This document shows positions 1-7,494 of a stretch of 64,000 bases of DNA, piece by piece. The notes beneath the pieces were generated by a model, which was not told the DNA's origin, did not search any database, and saw nothing but the letters and a program-made list of their open reading frames with translations. The stretch comes from Anaerolineales bacterium (GTDB taxonomy: Bacteria; Chloroflexota; Anaerolineae; 4572-78; J111). How positions within the stretch are numbered: the stretch's first letter is position 1; each line of letters starts with the position of its first letter. A program made the position numbers and the translations under genes. The stretch lies in NCBI GenBank assembly GCA_020634855.1, contig JACKAU010000014.1, forward strand, positions 124,001 through 188,000, in the 5' to 3' direction.

Positions 1-253
1 CATCGATGGGCGTCAATCCTTCCAGAGTGGTGACTTGCTGACCGGCCACATCTTCAGCCGGCAGCAGGCAGGACAGCACCGGTTCACCATTGAGCAGCAC
101 CGTGCAACTACCGCAGCCCCCTTGCCGGCAGCCGGTTTTGGTGGCCGTGTGGCCTAACTGCTCCCGCAGTACAACTTGCAGCGTAGTCAACGGCTTGACC
201 ATCACCTCGGTTTCTCGTCCGTTGAGAGTAAAGCTAACAACTTTGGCCGCCAT
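1..253 (-). CDS. 2Fe-2S subunit of a xanthine dehydrogenase/CO dehydrogenase-type oxidoreductase (3' end outside window)
   Basis: The minus-strand frame starts at an ATG (253-251) that directly follows the TAA stop of the upstream FAD-subunit gene, so the two are translationally close. The N-terminal beta-grasp part reads MAAKVVSFTLNGRE, followed by the plant-type ferredoxin cluster motif GCRQGGCGSC with a further Cys in the SCLLPA segment, which is the first 2Fe-2S site of the family. In such enzymes this subunit passes electrons between the molybdopterin centre of the large subunit and the FAD subunit. About 84 residues are visible; the second (helical) 2Fe-2S domain should lie beyond the left edge. 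Family assignment is strong; the substrate (aldehyde, CO, purine or nicotinate type) cannot be told from this part. Confidence 0.9.
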   Translation of the reverse strand, partial: MAAKVVSFTLNGRETEVMVKPLTTLQVVLREQLGHTATKTGCRQGGCGSCTVLLNGEPVLSCLLPAEDVAGQQVTTLEGLTPID

Positions 254-1083
254 TTATCGCTCCTGTTCCATAATTTTATTGAGAACCCGCCCCAAGATGA
301 CACTGACCATCCTTTTACGATACCAGCCGCTGGCAACAGCATCGCTGGGTGGATCGACCATTTCCGCCGCCGCTTCCGCCGCCGCCGTAATCGTTTTTAC
401 ATTAAGCGGCTGGCCAACCAGCATGCTTTCGGCGATGGTGGCCCGTACGGGCGTCGCGGCGACGCCGTTCAGGGCAATCGAGGCTTCGGTCACGAGATCG
501 CCGTCCCGCGTGATGTGAGCGGCGATGGTGACCACGGCGGGCGTGTTATATGCCCGGCGGCCAAATTTGTAATAAGCGGTTTGACCGGTAGGCTGCGGCA
601 CGTGAATTTCGGCCAGGAGTTCCCCCGGCTCCAGTAGGCGCTTCGCCGCCAAGAAATCGGCCAGCGATAAAACGCGCTCTCCATTCCGGCTGATCACTTT
701 CAAATCGGCATTCAGGGCCAGTAAGGCGGTGGCGACATCGCCGTAAGGGTTACGGGCAAATAAGTTACCGCCAACCGTCGCCATATTCGCAGCGACCAGG
801 CCGCCGCGCTTCGAGCCGCTTGCGACAGCATCGGCACGGTCTCATCGTTCGCTAAAGTGCTCAGAGTCGTGGTCGCGCCAATCGACAGCTTGCCGTTGAT
901 TGGTGATGGCGTCCAGCCCGACGCGACGCAGGCCCATCACCTGGTCCGGCAGCAGATGCCCCTCGTTCATGCGCATCATCGCGATGGTGCCGCCGGCCAT
1001 CACCAGCAAATCCGGGCCGCGTTCGGCCAGCAGGGTGACGGCTTCGTCGAGTGACTCCGGTAAAAAATATTTTTTACAGTCAC
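254..1083 (-). pseudogene. FAD-binding subunit of a molybdenum hydroxylase, interrupted by apparent frameshifts
   Basis: The open part 254-784 encodes MATVGGNLFARNPYGD and then the CO-dehydrogenase-flavoprotein C-terminal domain, about 176 residues, whereas the family is about 280-290 residues. The missing N-terminus lies upstream in pieces: one frame gives KYFLPESLDEAV and then an LLVMAGGT FAD-binding segment (about 1060-900); after a shift near 895-905 a second frame gives GKLSIGATTTLSTLA (about 895-790); a second shift near 785-788 joins MATVGG. A possible third lies in an A6 homopolymer near 1066-1075, just after a GTG start (1083) that has an AAGGAGG ribosome binding site. The total span (830 bp) equals a normal gene length. 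This is either a recently decayed gene or assembly/sequencing error; the 2Fe-2S gene after it is intact. Confidence 0.8.
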
Positions 1084-1137
1084 ATTAATACCTCCTTGTA
1101 CTATGGGAACAAAAGACAATCTTGAATTATTAATGGG

Positions 1138-1215
1138 CAAGTGGTAAATGGTAATTAGAGATTGAGATTAGAGATTGGAGATTGAGTCGCCAATTACCAA
1201 TTACAAATTACCGCC
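1138..1215. repeat. low-complexity inverted repeat
   Basis: An intergenic stretch made of short repeated words: GGTAA-type motifs, then a run of near copies of agagattgag, then complementary aattacca motifs. The 8-bp arms tggtaatt (1149-1156) and aattacca (1192-1199) are perfectly complementary. It lies between the cyclase and oxidoreductase genes, both on the minus strand, and resembles other word-like inverted repeats in this window. Confidence 0.55.
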
Positions 1216-1247
1216 CTTAAAAGGCTGAGGTTATTCACTGCCCGTTC

Positions 1248-1916
1248 CTAATCGAGCAGAGCGAAAAACCGGGCCGGCGACCCTTCCGCTCCGCGAATTT
1301 TGATGAACGGCCCGAAAAACTGAAACCGCCGGTCGGTGGGCAGTTTGGAAAAATTGGTGAGTTGCTGCATCAGAATCGCGCCGTTTTCGAGGACGATCTT
1401 GTGAATGATGAACTCTTCGGAGGTGAAATTGGGCAAGCGGGCGCAATATTCGCTGAAACAGTCGAAACCGACCGCTTTGGCCCCGCGATCGATCAGCCAT
1501 TGGGCCGCCTCCGGGGAACAGTAGGGCGACTCCATGTAGTAGGTGGGGAAATTGCCCCAGTGCTTTTCAGTCCAATCGGTACGAATCAGCACGATATCGC
1601 CTTTTTGGATGTCGGGCGCGTGTTCCTCCAGATCGGCCACAGAGATTTCATGATTGGCCTCGGCAAAGCTCAAATCGACCACCAACGCCGGGCCGAAAAC
1701 CCGATCCAGATCCACATCGACGGCGGTTTCGCCATCTTCCTGGACGTGCTTGGTAAAATCGACGTGGGAGCCGGTGTGGAGCAGCATTTCGATTTTACTG
1801 GCCTGCCAAAAGCCGGGACCGCGATGATAGCTGGTCATCTGAAATTGCAGATTGACCGACGGCGGGCTGAGCGTATCTTCGCCAATCGGGACGGACAAAT
1901 CGACAATTTGAGTCAT
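1248..1916 (-). CDS. cyclase family protein (kynurenine formamidase-like metal-dependent hydrolase)
   Basis: A 222-residue protein of the cyclase family (PF04199), metal-dependent hydrolases that open amide or lactone-like bonds. The metal-binding signature HTGSHVDFTKH is visible at about residues 47-57, and QKGDIVLIRTDW matches the second conserved block of the family. It is a normal full length for the family. It lies downstream of the fumarylacetoacetate-hydrolase-like gene in the same direction, with a 24-bp gap, so co-transcription from the promoter ahead of gntR is likely. Family members act in tryptophan breakdown, polyketide cyclisation or sugar-acid catabolism; the operon context here (FadR-type regulator, FAH-family enzyme, sugar kinase) favours a catabolic hydrolase, but the substrate is unknown. 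Confidence 0.85.
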   Translation of the reverse strand: MTQIVDLSVPIGEDTLSPPSVNLQFQMTSYHRGPGFWQASKIEMLLHTGSHVDFTKHVQEDGETAVDVDLDRVFGPALVVDLSFAEANHEISVADLEEHAPDIQKGDIVLIRTDWTEKHWGNFPTYYMESPYCSPEAAQWLIDRGAKAVGFDCFSEYCARLPNFTSEEFIIHKIVLENGAILMQQLTNFSKLPTDRRFQFFGPFIKIRGAEGSPARFFALLD

Positions 1917-1940
1917 AATCGTTTCCTCATAGATGAATAA

Positions 1941-2852
1941 TTAGCTAACCGAATTGCGGAGAATCCCCAAACCCTCTATCTCGACTTCGACGATGTCGCC
2001 GGGTTTGAGGAAAACTTTGGGATCTCGAAACACACCAACGCCGTGAGGCGTGCCGGTGATAATCACGTCACCAGGATTAAGGGTTGAGGATTGGGTAATG
2101 AAAGCGATTAGTTCAGGAATTTTGAAAATCATTTCGCCGGTATTGGAGTCTTGCATCAACTCACCGTTCAACCGGCAGCGGATGGCTAGATTGTGCGGAT
2201 CGGCCACCTCATCGACGGTGGCCAGATAAGGCCCCAACGGGCAAAAGGTATCGAACGACTTGCCGCGAACCCACTGTCCATCGGAAAATTGCACATCGCG
2301 GGCGCTGACATCGTTGGCGATGGTGTAGCCGGCGATGTAGTCATAGGCCGCTTCGGGCGGCACATTTCGAGCGACGCGCCCGATGACCAGCGCCAGTTCA
2401 GCCTCATAATCAACCTGCTGGCTGACATCTGAGTTCCAGGTAATCGATTTTTCGGGGCCGATGAGGGTCGAAGGAAATTTGGCGAACAGCAAAGGCCGCT
2501 CCGGAACCGCTACGCCCTGCTCGCGGCAGTGATCGTGATAATTGAGGCCAATGCAGACGATTTTACCGGGGTTAGGTATGGGAGCCGCAATTTCGATGTC
2601 TGCGAGGTTGTGGACAAACGGCTGTTCGATGAGATTGGGCAAAGATTTTACCCACGCGACAGTGTCGGTGACGATCGGCCAAATCGCGTCATCACCGGCC
2701 AGCAGCGACACCATATCGGGTGGAATGACGGTGGAGGCGACCTCGTTCTGCTGCTGAAAGGCGAGGGCTGCCTGGGGTAAATTTACAACGACCTTGTCTA
2801 ATACTACACCAATGTAAGTTGTTCCACGATGAACATAGGTTGTCAATTTCAA
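1941..2852 (-). CDS. fumarylacetoacetate hydrolase family protein
   Basis: About 303 residues. The frame is open further upstream, but the chosen start is a TTG at 2852-2850 preceded by AAGGAG at good spacing; the upstream extension overlaps gntR and is non-conserved in character. The FAH catalytic fold is plain: VCIGLNYHDHCREQG, then a DYEAELALVIGR metal-ligand block, NDVSARDVQ, and GKSFDTFCPLGPYL. Relatives include 2-hydroxyhepta-2,4-diene-1,7-dioate isomerase, acylpyruvate hydrolases and 2,4-diketo-3-deoxy-sugar-acid hydrolases. Its partners here are a cyclase-family hydrolase and a GntR regulator, so hydrolysis of a diketo acid from sugar or aromatic breakdown is plausible. Substrate is not determinable from sequence alone. 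Confidence 0.88.
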   Translation of the reverse strand: MKLTTYVHRGTTYIGVVLDKVVVNLPQAALAFQQQNEVASTVIPPDMVSLLAGDDAIWPIVTDTVAWVKSLPNLIEQPFVHNLADIEIAAPIPNPGKIVCIGLNYHDHCREQGVAVPERPLLFAKFPSTLIGPEKSITWNSDVSQQVDYEAELALVIGRVARNVPPEAAYDYIAGYTIANDVSARDVQFSDGQWVRGKSFDTFCPLGPYLATVDEVADPHNLAIRCRLNGELMQDSNTGEMIFKIPELIAFITQSSTLNPGDVIITGTPHGVGVFRDPKVFLKPGDIVEVEIEGLGILRNSVS

Positions 2853-2898
2853 TGACAGTCTCCTTATAAAGTTAAAATTGGAGCATGAAGTTAAAATT

Positions 2899-2948
2899 GG
2901 AGCGACAAAGCTTGCTTTGTCAGTGGTCAAAGTAAACTTTGACGCTCC
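2899..2948. repeat. 50-bp double-hairpin (cruciform) intergenic element, copy 1
   Basis: The outer arms ggagc and gctcc enclose two hairpins: gacaaag-cttg-ctttgtc and gtcaaag-taaa-ctttgac. A second copy of exactly 50 bp lies at 19249-19298 and a half copy at 16028-16050. It sits between gntR and the FAH-family gene, on the untranslated leader of the latter, overlapping no conserved coding sequence. Confidence 0.85.
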
Positions 2949-2970
2949 GATAAATCTTAGTAAGGAACAA

Positions 2971-3702
2971 TTATTCCTCAGACACAACCGGCAGCGAGGC
3001 AACCAGCTTGGCCTGGACGTTATTGAGGTGTTGCAGCATCGCTGCCTGGGCCGCATTCGAATCCCTGGCCTCCAAGGCGGCGACGATCGCTTTATGATCG
3101 GCTAGCGACTGCTCGCGAATACCGTCGAGTTCTGTCGTTCGAGTGCGGCTGGCTCGACCCAAATGGTTAACCGAGTCGAAAATTCGGGTGAGGATCGGAT
3201 TTTGGGCAATTTCGGTGATCTTCTTATGCAGATCGACATCAACTTCAAGAAACGCCGCCGGGTCAGTAACAGCTTGTTCGGAGCGGGCCAGATTGGCCTT
3301 TAATTCGGTAACATCTTCAGTGCTGATCCGTTTCGCCGCCAGACCAATGATACCGACCTCGAGGATTTTGCGGGCTTCGAAGAGTTGGAGCAGCGTCGAG
3401 TCATCCAACGCCAGTACCAAAGACAACTGCTCAACCAGCAGCTCCGGGTCCAACGACGATACGTAGGTGCCATCGCCCTGCCGAATCTCTAACACGTTCA
3501 TCATCGACAACGCCCGCAGCCCTTCTCGCAATGATGGCCGGCTGACCTGCATCATCGCGGCTAATTCTCGTTCGGGCGGCAGTTTATCGCCAGGTTTAAG
3601 CTGCTTCTCTTTGAGAAGCGTCATCAACCGCCGGGCAATCATCTGCCACAGCGGTTCTTTTTCAAATGTGCCAAATTTTGTGGCTGAATTTTGTTCGATC
3701 AT
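2971..3702 (-). CDS. FadR-subfamily GntR transcriptional regulator
   Basis: A 243-residue regulator with an N-terminal winged helix-turn-helix (about residues 15-85, containing PGDKLPPERELAAMMQVSRP and then SLREGLRAL) and an all-helical FCD ligand-binding domain (about 105-230). The PPERELA...VSRPSLREGLR pattern is the classic GntR DNA-recognition block. FadR-subfamily members usually sense carboxylic acids, such as sugar acids, lactate or fatty acyl-CoA, and repress their own operon. Just upstream is a strong sigma70 promoter with a TGGTC-A-GACCA palindrome, a typical FadR-type operator, so autoregulation is very likely. The downstream FAH- and cyclase-family genes probably share this transcript. 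Confidence 0.92.
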   Translation of the reverse strand: MIEQNSATKFGTFEKEPLWQMIARRLMTLLKEKQLKPGDKLPPERELAAMMQVSRPSLREGLRALSMMNVLEIRQGDGTYVSSLDPELLVEQLSLVLALDDSTLLQLFEARKILEVGIIGLAAKRISTEDVTELKANLARSEQAVTDPAAFLEVDVDLHKKITEIAQNPILTRIFDSVNHLGRASRTRTTELDGIREQSLADHKAIVAALEARDSNAAQAAMLQHLNNVQAKLVASLPVVSEE

Positions 3703-3718
3703 AGGTCAATAGGCCAAA

Positions 3719-3768
3719 TGGTCAGACCAATTTACCCAGACTATAACCAGACGCAATAAGATTGTCAA
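3719..3768 (-). promoter_or_regulatory. sigma70 promoter and FadR-type operator of the gntR operon
   Basis: On the minus strand, TTGACA (3768-3763), a 17-bp spacer and TATAGT (3745-3740) form a near-consensus promoter. The perfect palindrome TGGTC-N-GACCA (3719-3729) lies just downstream, over the expected transcription start, which suits repression by the GntR protein encoded next. The element separates gntR from the upstream kinase gene, so the kinase can be transcribed independently. Confidence 0.85.
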
Positions 3769-3784
3769 ATCAGAACGGATGAGT

Positions 3785-5281
3785 TCAACGCCGCTCAAAC
3801 TCGGCCAATTGATGGGCGATGGGGCTGAGGTGGCGATCGGCCTCGCGGTAAATCTCGAACAAGTCGTTGTAGATGGCGTGCCGTCGAGTATCCGGCTCCA
3901 GCCGCCTCTCGATTTTGACCAGCGGTTGAATCGAGGCCGGATCGAGATCGAAAAAGCCTGCCGCCACCCCGGTAATCAAGGCCGCGCCAAAAGCCGCATC
4001 TTGCTCGACCGGCAGCAATAAAGTCTCACCCAGCACGTCACATACAATTTGTGACCACAGTTGGCTTTTCGATCCGCCGCCGATGAGACGATACTCCCGA
4101 TAGGTCAGGCCAATCTCGGCCAGTCCCTCGACGGCATCCCGCAGGGCAAAAGCGACCCCTTCGAGCGCAGCGCGGGTAAAGTGGGCCTGGCTGTGACGCA
4201 TGGTCGCGCCGATGAAGTTAGCTCGCAGCCGATCATCCCAATGGGGCGCCCACTCACCCAAAAGGTGCGGATGGAACAGCAGCCCCTCACTGCCGGGCGA
4301 AATTTGAGCCGCCGCCGTGTCCATTTCGGCAAAGGAGGGCTGTCGCCACAGGTTATCGCGCAGCCAGCGCGGTACGGTTGCGGCCGATTTAGTACCGCTG
4401 CCGGGATACCACAACCCATCGATGACGTGCCGGTAGTTAAGAATGCGCGGATCATCAATAGGCGTCGGGTTGACCACGGCCAGCCGACCGACGCTGGCCA
4501 GTTTGACCATGCCTTGCCCCGGCTGCAACAGTCCGGAGCCAAAGACCTCGGCCACGGTATCGGTCGTGCCGGCGATGACCGGCGTTCCCGGCGCTAGCCC
4601 TGTGTCTGCCGCCCCCTGTTGGCTCACCGTCGAGACGACCTCCGTGGGTTGAGCAATACGAGGTAAAGCGCCGTCCGGCAGCCCCAGATCACCGTAGAAA
4701 TCGGGCAGCCAACTCTCGGCCACCGGATCGAACAGCAGCGTGCCGGCGGCATCGATCGAGTCGGTTACGTAGCCCGGCGCCAGCCGATGCCGAACGTAAT
4801 CTTTTTGGAAAAGGATACGCTTAACTCTCGACCAAACTTCCGGCTCGTTGTCTTTGACCCACAACAGTTGCGGCCAAGTCCACAGCGGCGTCACCGAATT
4901 TCGCGCCTGTCGTTGAACTTGATTGCCCCAGCGAGCCGTAATCTGGTGGCACTGCTCACTACTGCGTTGGTCAAAGGTGAGGATGCAAGGCCGGAGCGGT
5001 CGATCCTGATGATCAAGCAGCACTGTATTGTGAGTTACTGCCACCAAGCCGACCAGTGCAATTTGATCGGCTGTTATCCCCGCCTCGGCGATAGCCCGGT
5101 GTGTGGTTTGGGCGAAAGCGGTGTACCAATCCTCGGGGTTTTGCTCAACCCAACCAGGGTAAGGATAGGCGGTTGGGTATTCGGCTCCGGCGCTGGCCAC
5201 CACCTGGCCGGAATGATTAAGAATAACCGTTTTGCAACTGCCAGAGCCGAGGTCGCTGGCCAAAATGTAGAGTTTGGACAT
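3785..5281 (-). CDS. FGGY-family carbohydrate kinase
   Basis: 498 residues from an ATG at 5281 preceded by AAGGAGACTTCC; the longer frame upstream lacks a ribosome binding site. Both FGGY actin-like domains are present: an N-terminal phosphate loop (SDLGSGSCKTVIL), a YPGWVEQNPEDWY block, the TFDQRSSEQC block, and the C-terminal GTTDTVAEVFGSG block carrying the likely catalytic Asp, followed by GSKSQLW. It uses ATP to phosphorylate a sugar or sugar alcohol. It differs from the xylulokinase at 19325-20824: the position of that enzyme's GQMHG motif here reads AVTHNTV, so the substrate is probably different. It is divergently oriented from the sugar importer, which suggests it phosphorylates an imported sugar. 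TTGACA on the minus strand at 5369-5364 may be part of its promoter. Confidence 0.88.
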   Translation of the reverse strand: MSKLYILASDLGSGSCKTVILNHSGQVVASAGAEYPTAYPYPGWVEQNPEDWYTAFAQTTHRAIAEAGITADQIALVGLVAVTHNTVLLDHQDRPLRPCILTFDQRSSEQCHQITARWGNQVQRQARNSVTPLWTWPQLLWVKDNEPEVWSRVKRILFQKDYVRHRLAPGYVTDSIDAAGTLLFDPVAESWLPDFYGDLGLPDGALPRIAQPTEVVSTVSQQGAADTGLAPGTPVIAGTTDTVAEVFGSGLLQPGQGMVKLASVGRLAVVNPTPIDDPRILNYRHVIDGLWYPGSGTKSAATVPRWLRDNLWRQPSFAEMDTAAAQISPGSEGLLFHPHLLGEWAPHWDDRLRANFIGATMRHSQAHFTRAALEGVAFALRDAVEGLAEIGLTYREYRLIGGGSKSQLWSQIVCDVLGETLLLPVEQDAAFGAALITGVAAGFFDLDPASIQPLVKIERRLEPDTRRHAIYNDLFEIYREADRHLSPIAHQLAEFERR

Positions 5282-5549
5282 GGAAGTCTCCTTGGGTGAA
5301 ACTGCTATAACAAAACTTTTTATTATTTTTGCCAGGTTCGATATTTTGGGTAAACTCAATAAATGTCAACGCCTTTTATCCATAATTTACCGCTTGTTGG
5401 CAATTTCAACTAATCAATCTATCCACGCACCATCGACCCATCATTATCTATTTAGGAAATTCTTAAATCAAAGGAGATTCTATGACAGAATTGACGACCC
5501 CGACCAAATAATTCAATTTTGAAGGAGAGTTGTGGACTCTAACGTTCTA

Positions 5550-5564
5550 TATACATCCTGTATA
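5550..5564. promoter_or_regulatory. palindromic operator candidate
   Basis: TATACA-TCC-TGTATA is a perfect 6-3-6 inverted repeat about 42 bp upstream of the proposed importer promoter. Its regulator is unknown; it does not resemble the TGGTC/GACCA operator of the nearby gntR. Confidence 0.4.
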
Positions 5565-5605
5565 CAGTAAACACACAACCAATATGGCAAAGTTATACAT
5601 AAATT

Positions 5606-5634
5606 TTGACTAACCCAAATTTTCGTGCTACCAT
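5606..5634 (+). promoter_or_regulatory. promoter candidate for the sugar ABC importer
   Basis: TTGACT (5606-5611), a 17-bp spacer and TACCAT (5629-5634) match sigma70 spacing, with five of six matches in the -35 element and four of six in the -10. It would give a leader of about 215 nt before the binding-protein start at 5858. Confidence 0.5.
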
Positions 5635-5857
5635 CTCCCCGGTATCGATTTCGTTATTATTTCTTTTCTACTCTCTTTTGCCGACTTCCACCTGATTTGA
5701 TAAAAAAATCTAAGCTGTTGAAACTAACATCTGTTAGAGGGAGGTGATACAAATCCAGAGAGACCACCGTTCTGTATCCCCTATTTAATTGCACCAAACT
5801 AAACAAAGACGGAATAATTTTCAAAGACGAATAATTTTGCTTTCAAGGAGGAAGAAT

Positions 5858-7345
5858 ATGAATAAACGTTTCTTTTGGCTGATTGCTTCTATCGTAATGG
5901 CGGCGATGATACTAGCCGCCTGTGGTGGATCGGCGCCCGCACCCGCCGAAGAAGCGCCGGCTGAGGAAGAGGCAGCCGAGCCAGCCGCCCAAGAACCAGC
6001 CGCAGAGGCAGAAACGGCCGCTGAAGAACCGGCCGCTGCTGAAGAAGAATCGGCCGCCGAAGCCGAGGCGCCTGCTGAAGAAATCGATACGTCCGGCGTT
6101 ACTGAACTCAATATTTTATGGGCTCAATGGGATCCGGCCGACTACCTGCAAGAAATCGGCAACATGTACGAAGCCGAGACCGGCATCAAGGTCAATATCA
6201 TTCAAGAGCCGTGGGGATCGTTTGGCGACCTGTTCTTCACCGAAATGTCCGCCCAAGGCACTTCGTACGATATGGTCATCGGCGACAGCCAGTGGCTCGG
6301 CCAAGGCGCCACCCAAGGACATTATCTTAATTTGACCGATTTTTTGGTAGGGGAAGGCATCGCCGACACCGTGACGCCGGCCACGCTAACCTACTACGGT
6401 GAGTACCCGACCGGCTCCGGCCAATACTGGGCTTATCCTACCGAAGGCGACGCCAACGGCTGGGCTTATCGCAAAGACCTCTTCGAAGACCCTGACGAAA
6501 TGGCCGCCTTCGAAGCCGAGTACGGTTATCCGCTCGCTCCGCCCGAAACTTATGAACAGTTGATGGATATCGCCAAGTTCTTCACTCGACCTGATGACGG
6601 TCTGTACGGCGTCGGCATCTACACTCAGGCTGACTACGATGCCCTGACGATGGGCGTGGAGAACGTCCTGTTTAGCTGGGGCGCTAACTGGCAAGATGCC
6701 AACAACAACGTCGAGGGAGTCGTTAACTCGCCCGAGGCCATCGAAGCGGTTGAATTCTACCGCGAACTGTACGACTGCTGCCAGGCCCCTGGCCTCAGCA
6801 ACGCCTTCTTTGCCGAAGTCAACGATGCCTTTATCGGCGGTCAAACCGCGATGATTATGAACTACTTCGCCTTCTTCCCGGCGTTGGCCAACCCTGAAGT
6901 CAATCCCTATGCCGAAAGTACCGGCTACTTCGTCAATCCCAAAGGGCCAAACGGCGACCAGCATGCGGCGCTCGGCGGTCAGGGAATGAGTGTCATCTCC
7001 TACATTTCGCCGGAACGACAAGAGGCGGCTAAGCATTTTATCCAATGGTTTGCTCAGGAAGATATCCAGAAAGAATGGGCCGCTTTAGGCGGTTACACCT
7101 GTAACTCCAACGTACTGGCTTCGCCGGAGTTTGCTGAAATCGCGCCCTACAACCCCGCCTTTGCCGAAACCATGACCTTTGTCAAGGATTTCTGGAACGT
7201 GCCGGTCTTTGGTGAATTGTTGGTTATCACTCAAAACGAACTTGGCGATTACATCGTCGGTGGCCAAGGCACGGCTGAGGAAGCTATGAACACCATTGCC
7301 GAAGAGCAGCAACAAATTCTACAAGATGCTGGTTTAGTTCAATAA
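5858..7345 (+). CDS. extracellular sugar-binding lipoprotein of an ABC importer (family 1 solute-binding protein)
   Basis: 495 residues, starting at the ATG behind AAGGAGGAAGAAT; the upstream extension is discarded. A lipoprotein signal peptide ends in the lipobox LAAC with Cys22. A low-complexity Ala/Pro/Glu linker (about residues 26-85) follows, typical of Gram-positive-like and Chloroflexota surface lipoproteins, then the bilobal binding domain beginning TELNILWAQWDPADYL. Family 1 (MalE/UgpB-like) proteins bind oligosaccharides, pentoses, polyols or glycerol phosphate and deliver them to the membrane permeases encoded next. Two strong stem-loops follow the stop codon and probably keep this transcript segment more abundant than the permease part. 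The exact ligand is unknown; nearby xylose and ketose enzymes point to a pentose, pentose oligomer or ketose. Confidence 0.92.
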   Translation: MNKRFFWLIASIVMAAMILAACGGSAPAPAEEAPAEEEAAEPAAQEPAAEAETAAEEPAAAEEESAAEAEAPAEEIDTSGVTELNILWAQWDPADYLQEIGNMYEAETGIKVNIIQEPWGSFGDLFFTEMSAQGTSYDMVIGDSQWLGQGATQGHYLNLTDFLVGEGIADTVTPATLTYYGEYPTGSGQYWAYPTEGDANGWAYRKDLFEDPDEMAAFEAEYGYPLAPPETYEQLMDIAKFFTRPDDGLYGVGIYTQADYDALTMGVENVLFSWGANWQDANNNVEGVVNSPEAIEAVEFYRELYDCCQAPGLSNAFFAEVNDAFIGGQTAMIMNYFAFFPALANPEVNPYAESTGYFVNPKGPNGDQHAALGGQGMSVISYISPERQEAAKHFIQWFAQEDIQKEWAALGGYTCNSNVLASPEFAEIAPYNPAFAETMTFVKDFWNVPVFGELLVITQNELGDYIVGGQGTAEEAMNTIAEEQQQILQDAGLVQ

Positions 7346-7356
7346 ATAAGTTAGAC

Positions 7357-7443
7357 CATCATGGCCGGGCGACGTTCGGCCATGATGCTTAATTGCTTTT
7401 CAATCACTTTGGCAGCGGCGAGCTATACTCGTCGCTGCCAAAG
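7357..7443 (+). promoter_or_regulatory. two intercistronic stem-loops between binding protein and permease
   Basis: The first hairpin has perfect 11-bp arms (7357-7367 and 7377-7387) with a 9-nt loop. The second has 16-bp arms (7407-7422 and 7428-7443) with a single G/T wobble and a 5-nt loop. Neither is followed by a long T run. Such hairpins after a binding-protein gene are known (for example malE) to stabilise the upstream mRNA or to attenuate read-through, giving excess binding protein over permease. Confidence 0.8.
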
Positions 7444-7494
7444 ACCTTAACCTTACCAGGGGTAAGGCGTCAAAAAACGAACAGAGAGCACATT

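Larger units (their letters stand above)
5282..5857. other. divergent promoter region between the sugar kinase and the sugar importer
   Basis: No gene is seen in this 575-bp AT-rich stretch. It holds a kinase-side TTGACA (minus strand, 5369-5364), a perfect TATACA-TCC-TGTATA palindrome (5550-5564) that could be a repressor site, and a plus-strand promoter candidate at 5606-5634. A strong SD-like agggaggtga near 5740 is not followed by a convincing start codon. Confidence 0.6.

Noticed and set aside
90..637. Plus-strand reading frames across the oxidoreductase genes
   Set aside because: They are antisense shadows of the 2Fe-2S and FAD subunit genes, whose family motifs are clear on the minus strand.
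5730..5790. Leader peptide behind the strong agggaggtga motif
   Set aside because: No start codon at suitable spacing opens a credible small frame.
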